64,000 bases of DNA. Origin: Brasenia schreberi (Eukaryota > Streptophyta > Magnoliopsida > Nymphaeales > Cabombaceae). Under the pieces are notes generated by a model. The model was not told where the DNA came from and ran no database searches. It saw only the letters and a program-made list of their open reading frames with translations. The stretch lies in assembly GCA_036023115.1 (NCBI GenBank), contig JAYKKT010000073.1, positions 13,765,001 to 13,829,000 on the forward strand. Reading direction: 5' to 3'. Numbering within the stretch: the first letter of the stretch is position 1; each line of letters begins with the position of its first letter. Positions 11,448 through 22,702 of this stretch are shown here, one piece after another. Position numbers and translations under genes: made by a program.

Positions 11448-11887
11448 TGTTAAATCGAGAAACTGACCATTTATAGTTTCACTCATGAGAACGGCTAGAT
11501 CGGCCATCTATCGGTTTCTCATGAAGGTTGTTACATAACAAATTCGTAACATCTAGATCGTTATATACAAGTTCTATAACAATCGGATAAGGGCTTCAGA
11601 ACAGAAAGCCCAGCTTGAATATCCGTGAGGAGGAGTCAGACGCTGCTCTATAAATACATAGCAGCGCCTAGAAGCAAACACACAATGAAACAGAGAAAAA
11701 ACAATAAAACCCTTCTTGAAAACCGGTTGTGAGAAACCGAAAAAACATACCTGATTTTGCGCCTTCTGCTCTTCGTTTTCAGTACACATAGATCATCCGT
11801 TGTGCAATTGGAAGTCGTCAAGAGCTGTTGTAGAAACCTGATGAGGATTTGCAGGGAACAACGGTCGGACATTGACGGATTCCTTCG
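11448..11887 (+). repeat. 3' LTR of the Copia element (440 bp)
   Basis: It begins TGTTAAATCGAGAAACTG and ends TTCCTTCG, with the terminal CA mutated to CG. The purine-rich tract 'aagtgggaaa' precedes it. The target duplication 'tcttt' follows at 11888-11892. Confidence 0.92.
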
Positions 11888-11892
11888 TCTTT

Positions 11893-12438
11893 ATCCACAT
11901 TGGCAAAATACTGAGATGAGAATCTAAGAAAAGAAAATGTACTGCAAGTGCTTCAGGCTTGAAGAAACAAAAACTTTGCAAGTTCGAGGGAAAGCTATGG
12001 ACATCGGTCAATAGAGTGCAATCAATCAATGGAAATAACTCGACTCAGTTGCCACAGACTGGAAGGAAGATGGAGGCACTGGACATAAGCTGTGACTAAA
12101 GCAACACTTTCGGGGGCGAGATGTGAACACATATAGACCCGTGTGGATCATTGATGCACGAGTATGGGAGGTAGAAAACTTATTGGGTTTAAACAAGTTG
12201 GATGTAAGGAGTCCATTTTTAATCAGGTCAAATCCCAAAACCCGACCCATCGCTATCAAGTGCAACTTGGTCCCCATTTGATGCTTGAATGAGAAATTAT
12301 GCCCACATTTGGGAGATGGGAAACTTTATTATTTACTTTTGCCTTTAATTTGGTAAAAAATCATTTATCTCACAGTTATCTAAGGAAATTATTATGTACT
12401 AACGTAAGATTTTTTATAATTTATATTAGATGACTATC
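11893..12438. other. Intergenic, no gene recognised
   Basis: Flank of the Copia insertion. The minus ORFs 11793-12029 and 12026-12277 show no recognisable domain, and the first runs into the LTR. Confidence 0.45.
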
Positions 12439-12545
12439 TTTTTTTTTTTAGTTACTAGAGGAGGCCGAAGCCTATGCAACCCCTCTGACTCCAGCGCTGG
12501 CACCAGAGCACCCAGACATTGAGCTAACGGCCTGGGTGCAGAAGA
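12439..12545 (-). mobile_element. Probable tRNA-derived SINE
   Basis: On the minus strand a head with an A-box-like word (GTTAGCTCAATGTCTGG) is followed about 35 bp later by a weak B-box-like word, and the element ends in a poly(A) run, seen as the T run at 12439-12449. Size and layout fit a plant SINE. The family is not identified and target duplications are not clear. Confidence 0.45.
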
Positions 12546-14690
12546 CTACATTATCATTGATTGCTACGTTCATAGTGATTAAACTAATAGAACCATTTTG
12601 CGGATCACAGGGAATTTAGGTATCATCAACTGCAAAACGGGCCTGGGCTTGTTTCGTTACGTATTGCTTTCTGAAGAAACTGGCTCAAACAGTTTTGGAT
12701 CTAAAATTATTTTTATACCAAATCCAAATGGCATAAAAGAAGTGGATCAAAAAGTTAGAGTTGGATCAAACCAATGGTCTATCAAACTGGTTTTGGGTTG
12801 GATCTAATTGCTTTGGATTACCAGTTCGGTTGGTGCACACCCCATCATACGAGCAGATCCCGCTGTTTTAATGCATTGTGAATGCACATGAGTTGGGCGC
12901 AACAGTGTATATCGAACCTGTTTAGGCCCAAAGCTACAAGGAATGGGAAATACAACAAAGAAGGAGAATAATTATTATATTATTCAAATGAAAAGGAGAG
13001 GCCAAACAAAACATGTAGAAGTGCCTTCGAAAGTGTTGGGGATGAATCTGCCCTCTGCCTCACCAAGACACAGAAATAAATTATGAGTTCAAATTCAGTC
13101 ACTCCAATCCAAATATGATTATAATGCCCTACAACGTCACAATGCTTCGTGGGCATCAACAGTTGCACAATTTCACATCTCTGGAGTAGTTCCATATATA
13201 AATCAATATGCTGAGATGGCCGTTCAGTCTTGTAAGGGATAGGACCAAACTGACTGTTGGAGAAAAAAGAATGTGCCACCAATAGAAGAAAATTAAGAGG
13301 TTCGCCTTAAGGTGCTTTGAAAACGGCCAGCTTAAGCTCCAACGAGAACGTAATGAAAATAGATGATGGAACACTTTGAAGGAGGCCTAAGGAAGCCTAA
13401 AAGGTAGTTCACATAAACCAAACAAACATGATTTAAATGCAGATATAGCACTATAAAGAGCAGAATGGCTACTAAAGAATTCCTGCAGTGGGAGAAAAGG
13501 CTTGATTTGGTTTGCCGCAAACTTTTGATCTTTGAATTTACCTTATCAAGAGACATTAAAAACATTCAATTCACAGGCACGGGTTATTCAAGAACCTTCA
13601 GTAGGAAGTAGAAATAGGCTGGGTTTTAACCTTGTTTAGAATCATTAGTCAAGCCAAGATAAATGAGCCCTTCATACCGAACAATGACAATCTCAAAGAC
13701 AAGCATAGGATTATTGTAAGCTCATTAAGGGACCACACTTCTATTATACCATTTTCGGAAAAGGGAACCAGTAAATTCCTACTACTTGATGAAGCCAGGT
13801 CTCAGACCGCTCTTAAACCACTAACAGATCCAAAAAAATTGACTTCTCAAAACCAACCTAATCAAACAAGGAACTCCCTCCCTCTATGATGTTCACAACC
13901 AAACTTCACTGGACTGCCCAAATAATGAAGCACATCGAGACCATTCAAATTCAAATACAAATCTTCATTTCAACACGACAAGAGCCTCCACCACAACAAT
14001 AGCATTGCAAAAAGAGTGATACTTGTTGTAACTTAGTTGTTCTCTGTATAACTCAAGGACATGCGCATTATTTTACGAACCTGACAGCAGATCTGATAGG
14101 TGTGTCCTTACAAAGTTTCCCACATAAAACATCACATAAGTTTTATTTTAGATGTGGATAGACTGTTCAATCACGAAAACTTACAAGATTGCTAACCATC
14201 AAGTCAATTGAAAGTTCTTAAAAGACATAATGAGTACATTTGACTAAATAAAATGTACCAGAATATACGGTGGCCATAATCTAATTAAAATGCAATAAAT
14301 CAGTAATCTATGTGTCCTTACGAGAAAAACATGCATATTAAGAGAAGGCATAACATATATTGTACATTTTTCACACAATGTTGACATGGCTAAAACTTCA
14401 TGTTTACTAGTATGATGACATAAAAGAGCAGGCAAAACAGACATCAACAGTTATAGAAAAAGCATGAGCCCAAATTTAAATTTCACTATGAAACCAGTTC
14501 ATATGCAGAACTGCAGTGAAAATAGATCTGCGAAAACAAGTTATAATTAAAGGGATAATAACTAAACATTCTCACTAAAACCGGAAAACAGTGACGGAGA
14601 CAAGAGAGCGTAAGACCTGAACATGGTGATGGCAAGTCTTACTTGAGAAAGGATGTCATGGATACTGACAAATCCTATTCACTGTCAACT
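12546..14690. other. Intergenic, no gene recognised
   Basis: Scattered short ORFs on both strands (for example 12980-13282 minus and 13632-13889 plus) carry no recognisable motif. The part near 12640-12840 is rich in 'ggtttgg/ggatcaaa' words. Nothing here can be supported as a gene. Confidence 0.45.
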
Positions 14691-14696
14691 TAACCT

Positions 14697-15060
14697 TCGT
14701 CTTCTTTTTTCTTCTTCTTCTTCTTCTCCTTCTTCTCTTCTTCTTCTTCTTCTTTTCCTTTCTTCTTCTTCTCTCTTCTTCCTTCTTCTTCTTCTTCTTC
14801 TTCTTTTTTCTTCTTCTTCTTTTTCTTCTTCTTCTTCTCTTCTTCAAAGCTTCTTCTTCTTCTTCTTCTTTTTCTTTTTTCTTCTTCTTCTTCTTCTTCT
14901 TCTTCTTCTTCTTCTTCTTCCTTCTTTCTTCTTCTTTCTTCTTCTTCTTCTTCTTCTTTTTCCTTTTTCTTCTTCTTCTCCTTCCTTCTTCTTTCTTCTT
15001 CAACCTTCTACTCTTTTTTTCTTCATGCTTCTTTTACCTTCTTAGCAGGAAGTGGAGCTT
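14697..15060. repeat. (CTT/AAG)n tract derived from the CBF5 Lys/Glu tail
   Basis: About 310 bp of nearly pure CTT/TTC on the plus strand (14697-15003), interrupted by T runs, then a degenerate margin. Read on the minus strand it is AAG/GAA and continues directly from the C-terminal tail of the CBF5 pseudogene: a segment at about 15030-15090 reads KEAAGEKEEAPLPAKKVKEA. Dyskerin tails are naturally KKE-rich, so the microsatellite most simply grew out of that coding tract. Confidence 0.8.
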
Positions 15061-16222
15061 CTTCTTTTTCACCAGCTGCTTCTTTCTTCTTTTACGCCCT
15101 TCACATGTTTTTTACTCTCTTGCTTTTTCTTCAAAGTTTAACTTCTTTTCTCCTTCTCTACTACAGCAGTCCAAGGAGGAGCTGCAGCCATGCCTGCAAT
15201 CATGCTATCCCCACCAGTGGGCAAAACCACATTATCCATCACCACCCTCTTGATCCTAGCAACCACTCCATGATCACAAGTAGCCATTACCGCAGTAGTC
15301 ATCTCCGCGATCCCCAGCGCAATTGCCTCCCCTTGGTCGTCATAAGCACAACTTCCTCCCCAACCTCAATATCATTCTCGAACCTCAACAGCCCCGGAAT
15401 CATGAGCTTGGCGCCATAACAAATGGCATTAACCGCCGAATCCTTAACCACCAACCTCTTATAACTAGTCAAAACCACCTCCAAGGGCATAACCACCCTC
15501 TTCAAGTAACTCTCATCCCTAAAATTATCATAAACCCACTGAGCATCCATAACATCATGCATAGTAACCATGTTATCTTTTTCACCCATGATCCCCGAAC
15601 GCACCCTCCTAAGCTCTTGCATATGCCCTCCTACCCCAAGAATCAACCCTAAATGCACACACATTGTCCTCACATAAGTCCCAGCCTCACACGAAATCCA
15701 AAACACAACTAAATGCCTATCAGGATCATACTCTAGCATCTTGCTCTCATAGATTGTTCTAATTCTAAGTTGTCGTTTTACCGCGGAGATCAGCGGGGCC
15801 GCTGGAACACGGCGCCAGTCAAGGTTTCGAGTGCCCGGGCAAGCGGGCAGTGTCCGGGACCGAAGAATGGAGCCGGGCGACGCAGACGTATTCTTTGCCG
15901 GCGCCTTGTTGGGATTTGACGAGGCGCGTGGCGCGGTCGATGCAGACGATGAGGCTCCCGGTGACCTTGGGGTCGAGGGTTCCGCTGTGACCCGTTTTTC
16001 GACGCGGAGGATCCGTTTGATCCACGCAACGACCTCGTGGGAAGAAGGGTTGGAGGGCTTGTCGAGGTTGACGACGCCGTATTTGAGGTATTCGGAGAGG
16101 GGACGCTTGAGAGGGGAGTAACCGGAGGGGATGGGGTGTAGTGGCCGGTGCGGACGTTGAGTCGGTCGTAGTTCTTGAAACACTCTACGCTATGGAGCTG
16201 AGCCAGTTTTGGCATGTAATCT
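14700..16222 (-). pseudogene. CBF5: CBF5/dyskerin (H/ACA pseudouridine synthase) pseudogene
   Basis: Dyskerin is the catalytic H/ACA snoRNP subunit that pseudouridylates rRNA and supports telomerase RNA. Recognisable in order are DYM at the start, [37 protein letters not shown], the catalytic-loop block [15 protein letters not shown] (the Asp is present), [45 protein letters not shown], the PUA-region block [17 protein letters not shown] and the end block [14 protein letters not shown]. Single-base deletions break the frame at about 16133-16136, 15995-15999, 15839-15844, 15795-15798 and 15329-15332, four of them in runs of C, A, C and G. About 40 residues are missing between RVVMD and NVVLP, and the N-terminus is shortened. 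Plant CBF5 genes are often intronless, so this need not be a retrocopy. The 5' half is much more GC-rich than the 3' half. Confidence 0.88.
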
Positions 16223-17390
16223 CTGTAATGAGTACCGGTTAGCGAGCCGAAGGAACCAAATCATGTACACGAATGAGCCCAGCAATCTAATTGTCTCCAT
16301 CCTTTTAGACGTAGCTGGTTGGTGTTTACCTATCCATCTTGTCGATTAAAAAAAAACACTCACGCAATCTAATTCTCGAACCAAATCTTGTAGATTAAAA
16401 GTCTTAAACGTATTCAACGAGCTGCAAAATACCCACATTCATGCTCCCCTTAAATGGTTTAATGAACTGAACACGAACAAGCCAGAGAATGAGCTACTCA
16501 TTCGCACGCACCCCTTCTAGAAATCCATTTGTGTACGTATGCCGTTCTTAAAACCGGTGTTGATTTGCACCTCTTTTATACCAAATCAGTCGCAACCACA
16601 TTCTACTGTTAAATTTTTGGAGTAACCAAAGATGATTAACAGAGTATACAAAGTTCAAGAAAGAAATGTAGACAGATCCGAGTATTTCTAGATGGGAAGT
16701 GTGTGTTTCAATCATCCCCCTGGTCCTTTTTTTCTTTCTAAGACTGAACGCACGGCCGTGCATACAAGAGGTGTGACTCGAGTCTTGTTGCACAGGAATG
16801 AACCTCCGACTTCAAACTGAATCATCTAAAAGGAACTTTTGGGTGAACGCTTTAGCTCATCACAACCTAGATCGATGTCATCCACTTCAGAATGCTCTGA
16901 AACCAAACCGAGCGTACAAAACAATCTTGGAAACCACCCAAGTAACGCTCAGTGCAGTGTGACAATAGCAGTTTGAAAACCTTTATTTGAGCTCATAAAG
17001 ACTTGAAGTTCAGAAGAAGCCACTAAAAGTGATTGATATGCTTTTACATGAATGTTGCTGATCTAAACCCCAAATCAACCCAATCATGCAAATCAGAGCC
17101 TATCCTAATGGATGTGCATCTCATTTCAGAGCTTCCAGTCTGAATGTCCGAATGAAATCAAATAAGATTGTTCAACTCTCAAAAATGCTATAGAATATGA
17201 TTGCTTGCCATGATGCAGAAAAAAGTTGTCAATGCAAGGAATCATCATAAGTTAGCCTTCCTACCATACTCTACTTTAAAACCCAGATTCAAAATACAGG
17301 CACCTGATTATCTCCTTCCTGAAAGGCAAAGGTGGGTATAGGCTGCGGACTCTTGCCAGCAAAAACTAGAGATCTCATCTGATCCAACCC
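16223..17390. other. Intergenic, no gene recognised
   Basis: Upstream flank of the CBF5 pseudogene on its strand. 'ttacag' precedes the DYM segment like a splice acceptor (16223-16228 on the plus strand), but no upstream N-terminal exon was found. The ORF 16548-16793 has no recognisable content. Confidence 0.4.
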
Positions 17391-17500
17391 TTTTTCTTTT
17401 TCAATAACCGAAAGCCCATCAGGCTCCTACTAGATGCACGCTCAGATGTTTGAATTCCAGACCCAGCATCCAACCCCCTAGCCAGTACGCTATGCCCACT
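17391..17500 (-). mobile_element. Probable tRNA-derived SINE
   Basis: On the minus strand an A-box-like word (CATAGCGTACTGGCTAGG) is followed about 35-40 bp later by GGAATTCAAACA, close to the pol III B box, and the element ends TTGAAAAAGAAAAAGGG. Short 'atctcat' words flank both ends and may be a target duplication. Confidence 0.45.
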
Positions 17501-18583
17501 TTTGGGCATCTCATGGAACCTTGAGCAGTAAGTTGTAACGAAACAAAATCGAACGGAAGCAAAGATGGACTTGCGTCCATACCTGGTGTTGCAAACACCC
17601 TTCTCTTGAGTCTTACCCAACAATGAGAAAAGGAAAAAAAGAACCGTACACAAACTAATATAATTGTGCACCTTGTGACGAATGCAATTCACGAAACAAG
17701 ATGCTCGGATGAGTCTTAAAGCATGTTTAACATCCAAATCCCTTATTTTTTGTCTTCATGAGGGAAAAGAAGAGGAAACAGAAAGCATGAAAAAGACCGT
17801 CCAATATCTGCTATAGAATCAGTGCATTTTCAACACCGGAAGGATTGCGTCCAAAACCTTACCTGTAACAAGTCACACAAGAAGAAAACCAATTATTTCA
17901 CAACACAAAACACAACTAAATTGAAAGGAAGCAATTCTATATGATTACACAAGCACCATTAAAATCACAAGAGACAAAGCAACAAAGAATAAATGCATTA
18001 GTTGTGCTATATGATTAGCTTAAAGTAGCCAAAAGTCACTCAAAGCACCAACTTCGCTAGCTTATTTACCCCTATTCCAATGCCAATTGAATATGACTCA
18101 AAAGGTGTCGATTCCAGGTTTTTAAACCCACAGGTTTAGCCCAAATTTTCCCATAAGTTGGAACTCATCCCTTTTACTAAAACTGCAAGCTAACAGCGCA
18201 TGATACCGGGAGGGCCTACTCATTCACAGTCAGCGCAATCAATGTTTGTTAAGTCACGACATTTCCAACAAAACCATTCCCACAGCACTGAACACCACTC
18301 TTACACCTTTTCTAGATCATGTACAAGGGTTGCAAGGGTCCATCAAAACAAGTACTCACTACAAGTATCCATCAAGGAATCAATTTACCTTCATGCAAAA
18401 CTTTAACTGCATTTAGAAACAGAAAATATGACCAAGCATTAAGAGACTTGCCGATTTCATTCAGCAAAAGACTTGAAGACTTGCAGCAACGTGTTGCTGA
18501 TCATCTAAAAGTTCAATGATGTACTATGTCCAAAGTGAAAGTTATTGCACTAATAACTGAGAAACAAATTATTTTCAGCACAA
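17501..18583. other. Intergenic, no gene recognised
   Basis: AT-rich sequence. ORFs at 18200-18406 and 18319-18519 overlap and carry no recognisable domain. Confidence 0.4.
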
Positions 18584-19060
18584 GACCATTATGCACGGTT
18601 CTTACTAAAAGAACTTGTTCTATTAGATGGAAAGCGAACTGTCAACTGCAAAGCGACAAGAAATTGGAGGCCAGGCCTAAACTGTAAGACGTCTCTAGAC
18701 CCACCAAGAGCTACAGTGAGAGGGTGCAAGAGAATACATGGTGAACACTTTAAATTTTAAAATGGACAGAGAGAGAGCCTCTTAAATGTTGGAAGGAAAC
18801 AATAACCTGTTATCTTGCTTTTCTAGAGTTAAATGCCAGTGTGAGACAAAATTGAGCTCTATCCACCTAAGAATCCATACAGCCGACCCCACTTAAAGGA
18901 GAAAAGACTTGGTTTTTGTTTTGAATGTAACACCATTATGCACTGCTCTTGAAAAGAAACTGAATCCATTAGATGGAAGAGAAAATTGAGGAGTGAGGAA
19001 GATAGTAAACCAGGCCAGGACTAAACTGCAAGAAGTCTTCAACCCACAGAGAGCAGACCC
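18584..19060 (+). repeat. Imperfect ~350-bp-spaced direct repeats flanking a LINE tail
   Basis: The block starting 'accattatgcac' at 18585 recurs at about 18932, and both copies run on through 'attagatgga', 'ccaggcc' and 'taaactg' words. Between them, 18755-18925 holds a truncated RTE LINE 3' end: the words 'tgttggaaggaaacaat', 'agagttaa', 'aatccatacagccgaccccac' and 'ggagaaaagacttgg' match the family 3' UTR and tail. The LINE sits on the plus strand. Confidence 0.6.
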
Positions 19061-20440
19061 AAATTCGAGGTCAAGTTGAGGCTGGGCTAACCAGGCCCTT
19101 TACTTTCTGCTTGGTGCACTGTGGCCAGGCCCAATTTATTAGGGGGGCTGGGACAGGCACAACTTTCCCTACAATATGCAGTCCTCAAGTCAACCCATCT
19201 GATGACGGCTCTACAGGCTGGGACAGCAGGTGTCCTAGGTACATGTTCATAAAAACTTGCATAAACAAAAGAAGTGATATGCGAGTGAATATCATGCTAC
19301 AAAGCTTGACAAATTATGAAGCCTACTGCAACCCCATCTTAGAACAACTTTTGGTCATCTGCCTAACTCTACAAGATGCAAGCTCCACCATATAAGTACA
19401 AGTAAGTATAAGCCCCTTAACAGCAACCTCTTCTTGGTAGCTAAAATTCTCTAGGTCGTACAATGCACAAGCGAGTCACTTTGGAGCCCTTCAGGAGCTG
19501 AGGCATGCATTTCCAGAATCCTCTCGAGAAAAGATTTCTCATTTTGTTCCATTCTGTGGTCATCTTAGTGTATCCCTACCCAACACTGAACAGGAAACTA
19601 AATACACAAGAACCTACGGGTTTTGTCAAAGTGTTCTACCGATCGAGCAATATCTTTTGAATTGCTATGTATTTGCACTATCTTTTCATAAGACAAAATC
19701 TATGCAGCACTCAGTAATCTCACCATAGCCAAAGCATTACCCTTGTTCTTTAAGGCCCTATTTAAGTATGACTTAGCATGCCATACCAAAACATTTTACA
19801 CTGTTCACATTCTTCAAAGGTATACTCCTTAGGCCCTTGCTATGTCGCAGTTAATCTGCTTACTGCAGCACCTCAATGTATCGAAATTCATAAACTTTTG
19901 CATCAGATCTAGAACAGAGCTACATTCAGAAAATCGGAAACAGAAATCACATTGTATAGTAAAGTCACTCTAAAAAAGCATGTGATCAAATGATCCACAT
20001 ATGTAATTCAATAGAATTCTGATTTTGCACCAAGTTTTCCAAGTAATCAAGAAGCCAAAGAATTTGAACAACAATTTACATATTATCCGTAGTCCTCATT
20101 CTCATAAGCCACTGATACTACTGTACACATTACGAACACAAGTTCTCCCTTTTACCTAAAAAGTGTTTGGGCCTTGAAAGTCCAAACAAGGACACTGACC
20201 CTTTTCCCATTACCAACCTGAGTGGCGTCAATTAGAAACTGGAAGATGTGTTGGTAAATTTAACATAGAATTGTACTAAACCTCAGTGCTGCATGAACCA
20301 CCAACCGCCCGTCTCTTGTTCCCTTCCTCTAGTCACCAACAAATAACATCTCACAGCCGGAAAATCTTTTGTTTCAGGTACATAATATCCCAATTCAGTT
20401 CCAAGTACACGAGACATTTGTCACTGTACAAAATACAAAT
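19061..20440. other. Intergenic, no gene recognised
   Basis: No coding region can be supported. The terminal exon of the ATP synthase 6-kDa gene (minus strand) may lie here or closer, but a very short exon cannot be located by eye. Confidence 0.35.
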
Positions 20441-21070
20441 GACATGGCCATCCAATCTAGTACACATAATTAACTGGTGGGTTAAGGAGTGTGGGATAGT
20501 TTATAGCCAACGAAGAAGCCTCGGACCTAGGCCAACTCGAACTATCAGGTAAAGGTCTATTCCGGATCCACACTGGATTAAAATGAATTCGCATGGGTGT
20601 GTCACCAAACAAAGGAAAATTGCTGGTTATGGTAGTGTCTTCTGTAACCATATATGGGCTGATGGATTGCAGGATCCTCGAGAAATATTAGTATTGCAAA
20701 TATCATTACAATTGAGGCTTGGTCCTTGGGGAATTAAAGATGGATTACAGTTGGCTTGGGAAATTGTCTATTGACAAGTAGAATTGGACAACGATTGAGA
20801 GATGCTAGTATCCAATCTTATAGAAAGAGACCTTGGTCCACATGCAATAGGCAGGCTGTTAGCCAGTATCAAAGAACTTATGAATCAAGAACAGCAAGTC
20901 ATCATATGACATGTATACGGTGAGGCAAAAAAGTGTCTTGACTGGATGGCAAATATAGGAAGTCGACAAGAGCTGGGGTTAAAGGAGTGGCATACTCAAC
21001 CTGCGAGCGTTAGCACCTTTCTTGCTTGCAATGTAGAGGGAGTGTCAGCTCCTACGGTGAAAGTATTGTA
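20440..21070 (+). mobile_element. L1-type LINE relic, RNase H domain
   Basis: Translation in mixed frames gives the plant non-LTR RNase H region (RVT_3 type): HWIKMNSHGCVTKQRKIAGYG and VFCNHIWADGL, then GIKDGLQLAWEIVY, a stop, and further on IKELMNQEQ...HVYGEAKKCLDWMANIG. The last block matches the usual 'HVYREANxCADWLANxG' end of this domain. The catalytic first Asp (NTDG) reads NSHG, so it is inactive as well as frame-broken. It belongs to a different clade from the RTE LINE elsewhere in the window. Confidence 0.7.
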
Positions 21071-21898
21071 ATATATCTAAGGCTTAGCCCTCCACTAGTC
21101 ACCAGAGAAAAAAAAATCAAATGACACTAACACAAGTGTCTAGCAATTACAGCTAATTTTTAAATGCTGATTTCTCGCAGTATCATGACAATTTCCCGAA
21201 CCATCCAATACTGATAGCTTAGTAACAAGACAAACCAAGCTCCAACTCAAATTTATAACCACAAGACCTAATCTGTCCAAATGCGTAAAAAAGTGACGAT
21301 CCAACGAAACTAGCACGTCAGAAGGTGAGTGTGAGAACAAAACCATCGCAGAGAAAGGGAATCCAAGCGATATCATTTATGCACGTATTTCATCGAATTT
21401 TATGAAGCACATTTAGCTTGCTAGAGAACATAAAAATAATGTGCAATGTAACAGCGGATAAGAAACTGAAATGAATTAGACAAACATCAAAATAGAGGAA
21501 CAGAGCCCACGTCCAGATAAGGATAACAAAACGTGCTCACAAAGAAGCAATTCCCCATGACGCTAGAAAAGGAAAAGGCAAACAAGGTGTTGGCTTAGAC
21601 GTAGAACAAAGCATTATTTCTCAGGAATTTAACGATGTGCATAACTAGAACAGAATGACATATTAGTTGCATACAATAATACCACCCACGCAAATCGATT
21701 AACCTAGAAGAAGAGAAATACCCAAATCAGCACTACCACGATACGCACATCGGCGACGCGGACCAAACCATGAGAAAAGGGAACACACTTTATAACAAAT
21801 CCCTACGGTTCATATCGAAAATCCAGATGAACCGCAAAACCCTAGAAATACGAAAGACAGAAGAAAAACAAGTTGGAGAGAAACTGCTTCGTACGTAC
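21071..21898. other. Probable intron and 3' region of the ATP synthase 6-kDa gene
   Basis: This lies downstream, on the minus strand, of the donor at 21897-21898. It should include the second intron and possibly the final mini-exon. No other gene was seen. Confidence 0.35.
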
Positions 21899-22161
21899 TT
21901 CTTGTGCAACTGCACGAACTTGGAATTCTTCAGATCTTCCTCTGCATGACCGATATCAGAATCAGATACCAAAGGAATTGGGGGTAAAATCAGATCAGAT
22001 TGAGAGGAGGGTAGAGTAAACAAAAAGGAAATGGGTGTACCAGTGAGGGAGGCGGTAATCTTGGTGATGACAGCGCCGGTGATGGCGAAACCCACCAAGA
22101 AGGGCCAGTTCCGGTTCCACTCCCTCTTGAAGAATACGTTCCAAGGATCAAACCTCGCCAT
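21899..22161 (-). CDS. Mitochondrial ATP synthase 6-kDa subunit (small subunit 6)
   Basis: A small plant-specific subunit of the membrane (Fo) part of mitochondrial ATP synthase, with one hydrophobic helix. Exon 1 (22041-22161) starts MARFDPWNVFFKREW and continues WPFLVGFAITGAVITKITA, the membrane segment, ending within a codon at the donor gtacac. Exon 2 (21899-21941) supplies EEDLKNSKFVQLHK and ends at another donor, gtacgt. Joined, this gives about 54 residues, matching the family's usual 50-60. The last one or two codons must lie on a further exon that I could not place. Alternatively translation reads through gtacgt into a longer tail, which the family length argues against. The ORF upstream of MARF (to 22308) is 5' UTR. 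Confidence 0.85.
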
Positions 22162-22664
22162 GCGGCTCAAGCTCTGTCGACACCTTCGATGAACAAAATC
22201 GAAAGAAGAAATTATGAGCCTCCGTGAAGTTGTTAACACTACTCCCCTTTCATTTCCTCGTAGGAGTTTAGTGTAGTAAAAAGTGTGTGAATCGGGCCGA
22301 GGACCCAAAAGTTATACCGCAAACAAAGCCTACGCTTGGAATGCAGGGCCGGGCTGAATCATCTGCGCCGGGCGGGTTCGTTCGCAAGTAATGCATATGA
22401 TCCATCCGTTTGAAAGAGTGGATGGACGTCTGGGATTTTGCGGAGGAGGCAGAGGTTAGGAATCACAAGTATGACAACATTGACCCGACCCATGGGAATC
22501 TTAACCCTACCCGAACCAAATTTGATGGGGGTACCCGGTGGTTCGGGTGCCGATATTTGGTTTACCCGAATTACTGAAAACTGAGTAGGTCCATGTATGG
22601 AATAAGAAGATTCGATAGATATACTGAAAAGTGAGTAGGTTTAGGTATGGGATAAGAAGTATTC

Positions 22665-22702
<38 letters not shown>

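Larger units (their letters stand above)
6691..11887 (+). mobile_element. Copia (Ty1-type) LTR retrotransposon, full structure, degenerate
   Basis: An LTR element with all structural landmarks. The 5' LTR is 6691-7134 and the 3' LTR 11448-11887. A methionine-tRNA-type primer site follows the 5' LTR at 7136-7147, and a purine-rich tract lies at about 11438-11447. A 5-bp target duplication 'tcttt' sits at 6686-6690 and 11888-11892. The domain order GAG zinc knuckle, integrase, reverse transcriptase, RNase H is that of Copia. The pol region is broken by many stops and frameshifts, so it cannot transpose by itself. The LTRs differ visibly at many positions, so the insertion is not recent. Confidence 0.93.

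Noticed and set aside
14653..15045. ORFs of pure Leu/Ser/Phe or Lys/Arg/Glu
   Set aside because: They are translations of the CTT/AAG microsatellite. The minus-strand one is meaningful only as the expanded CBF5 tail.
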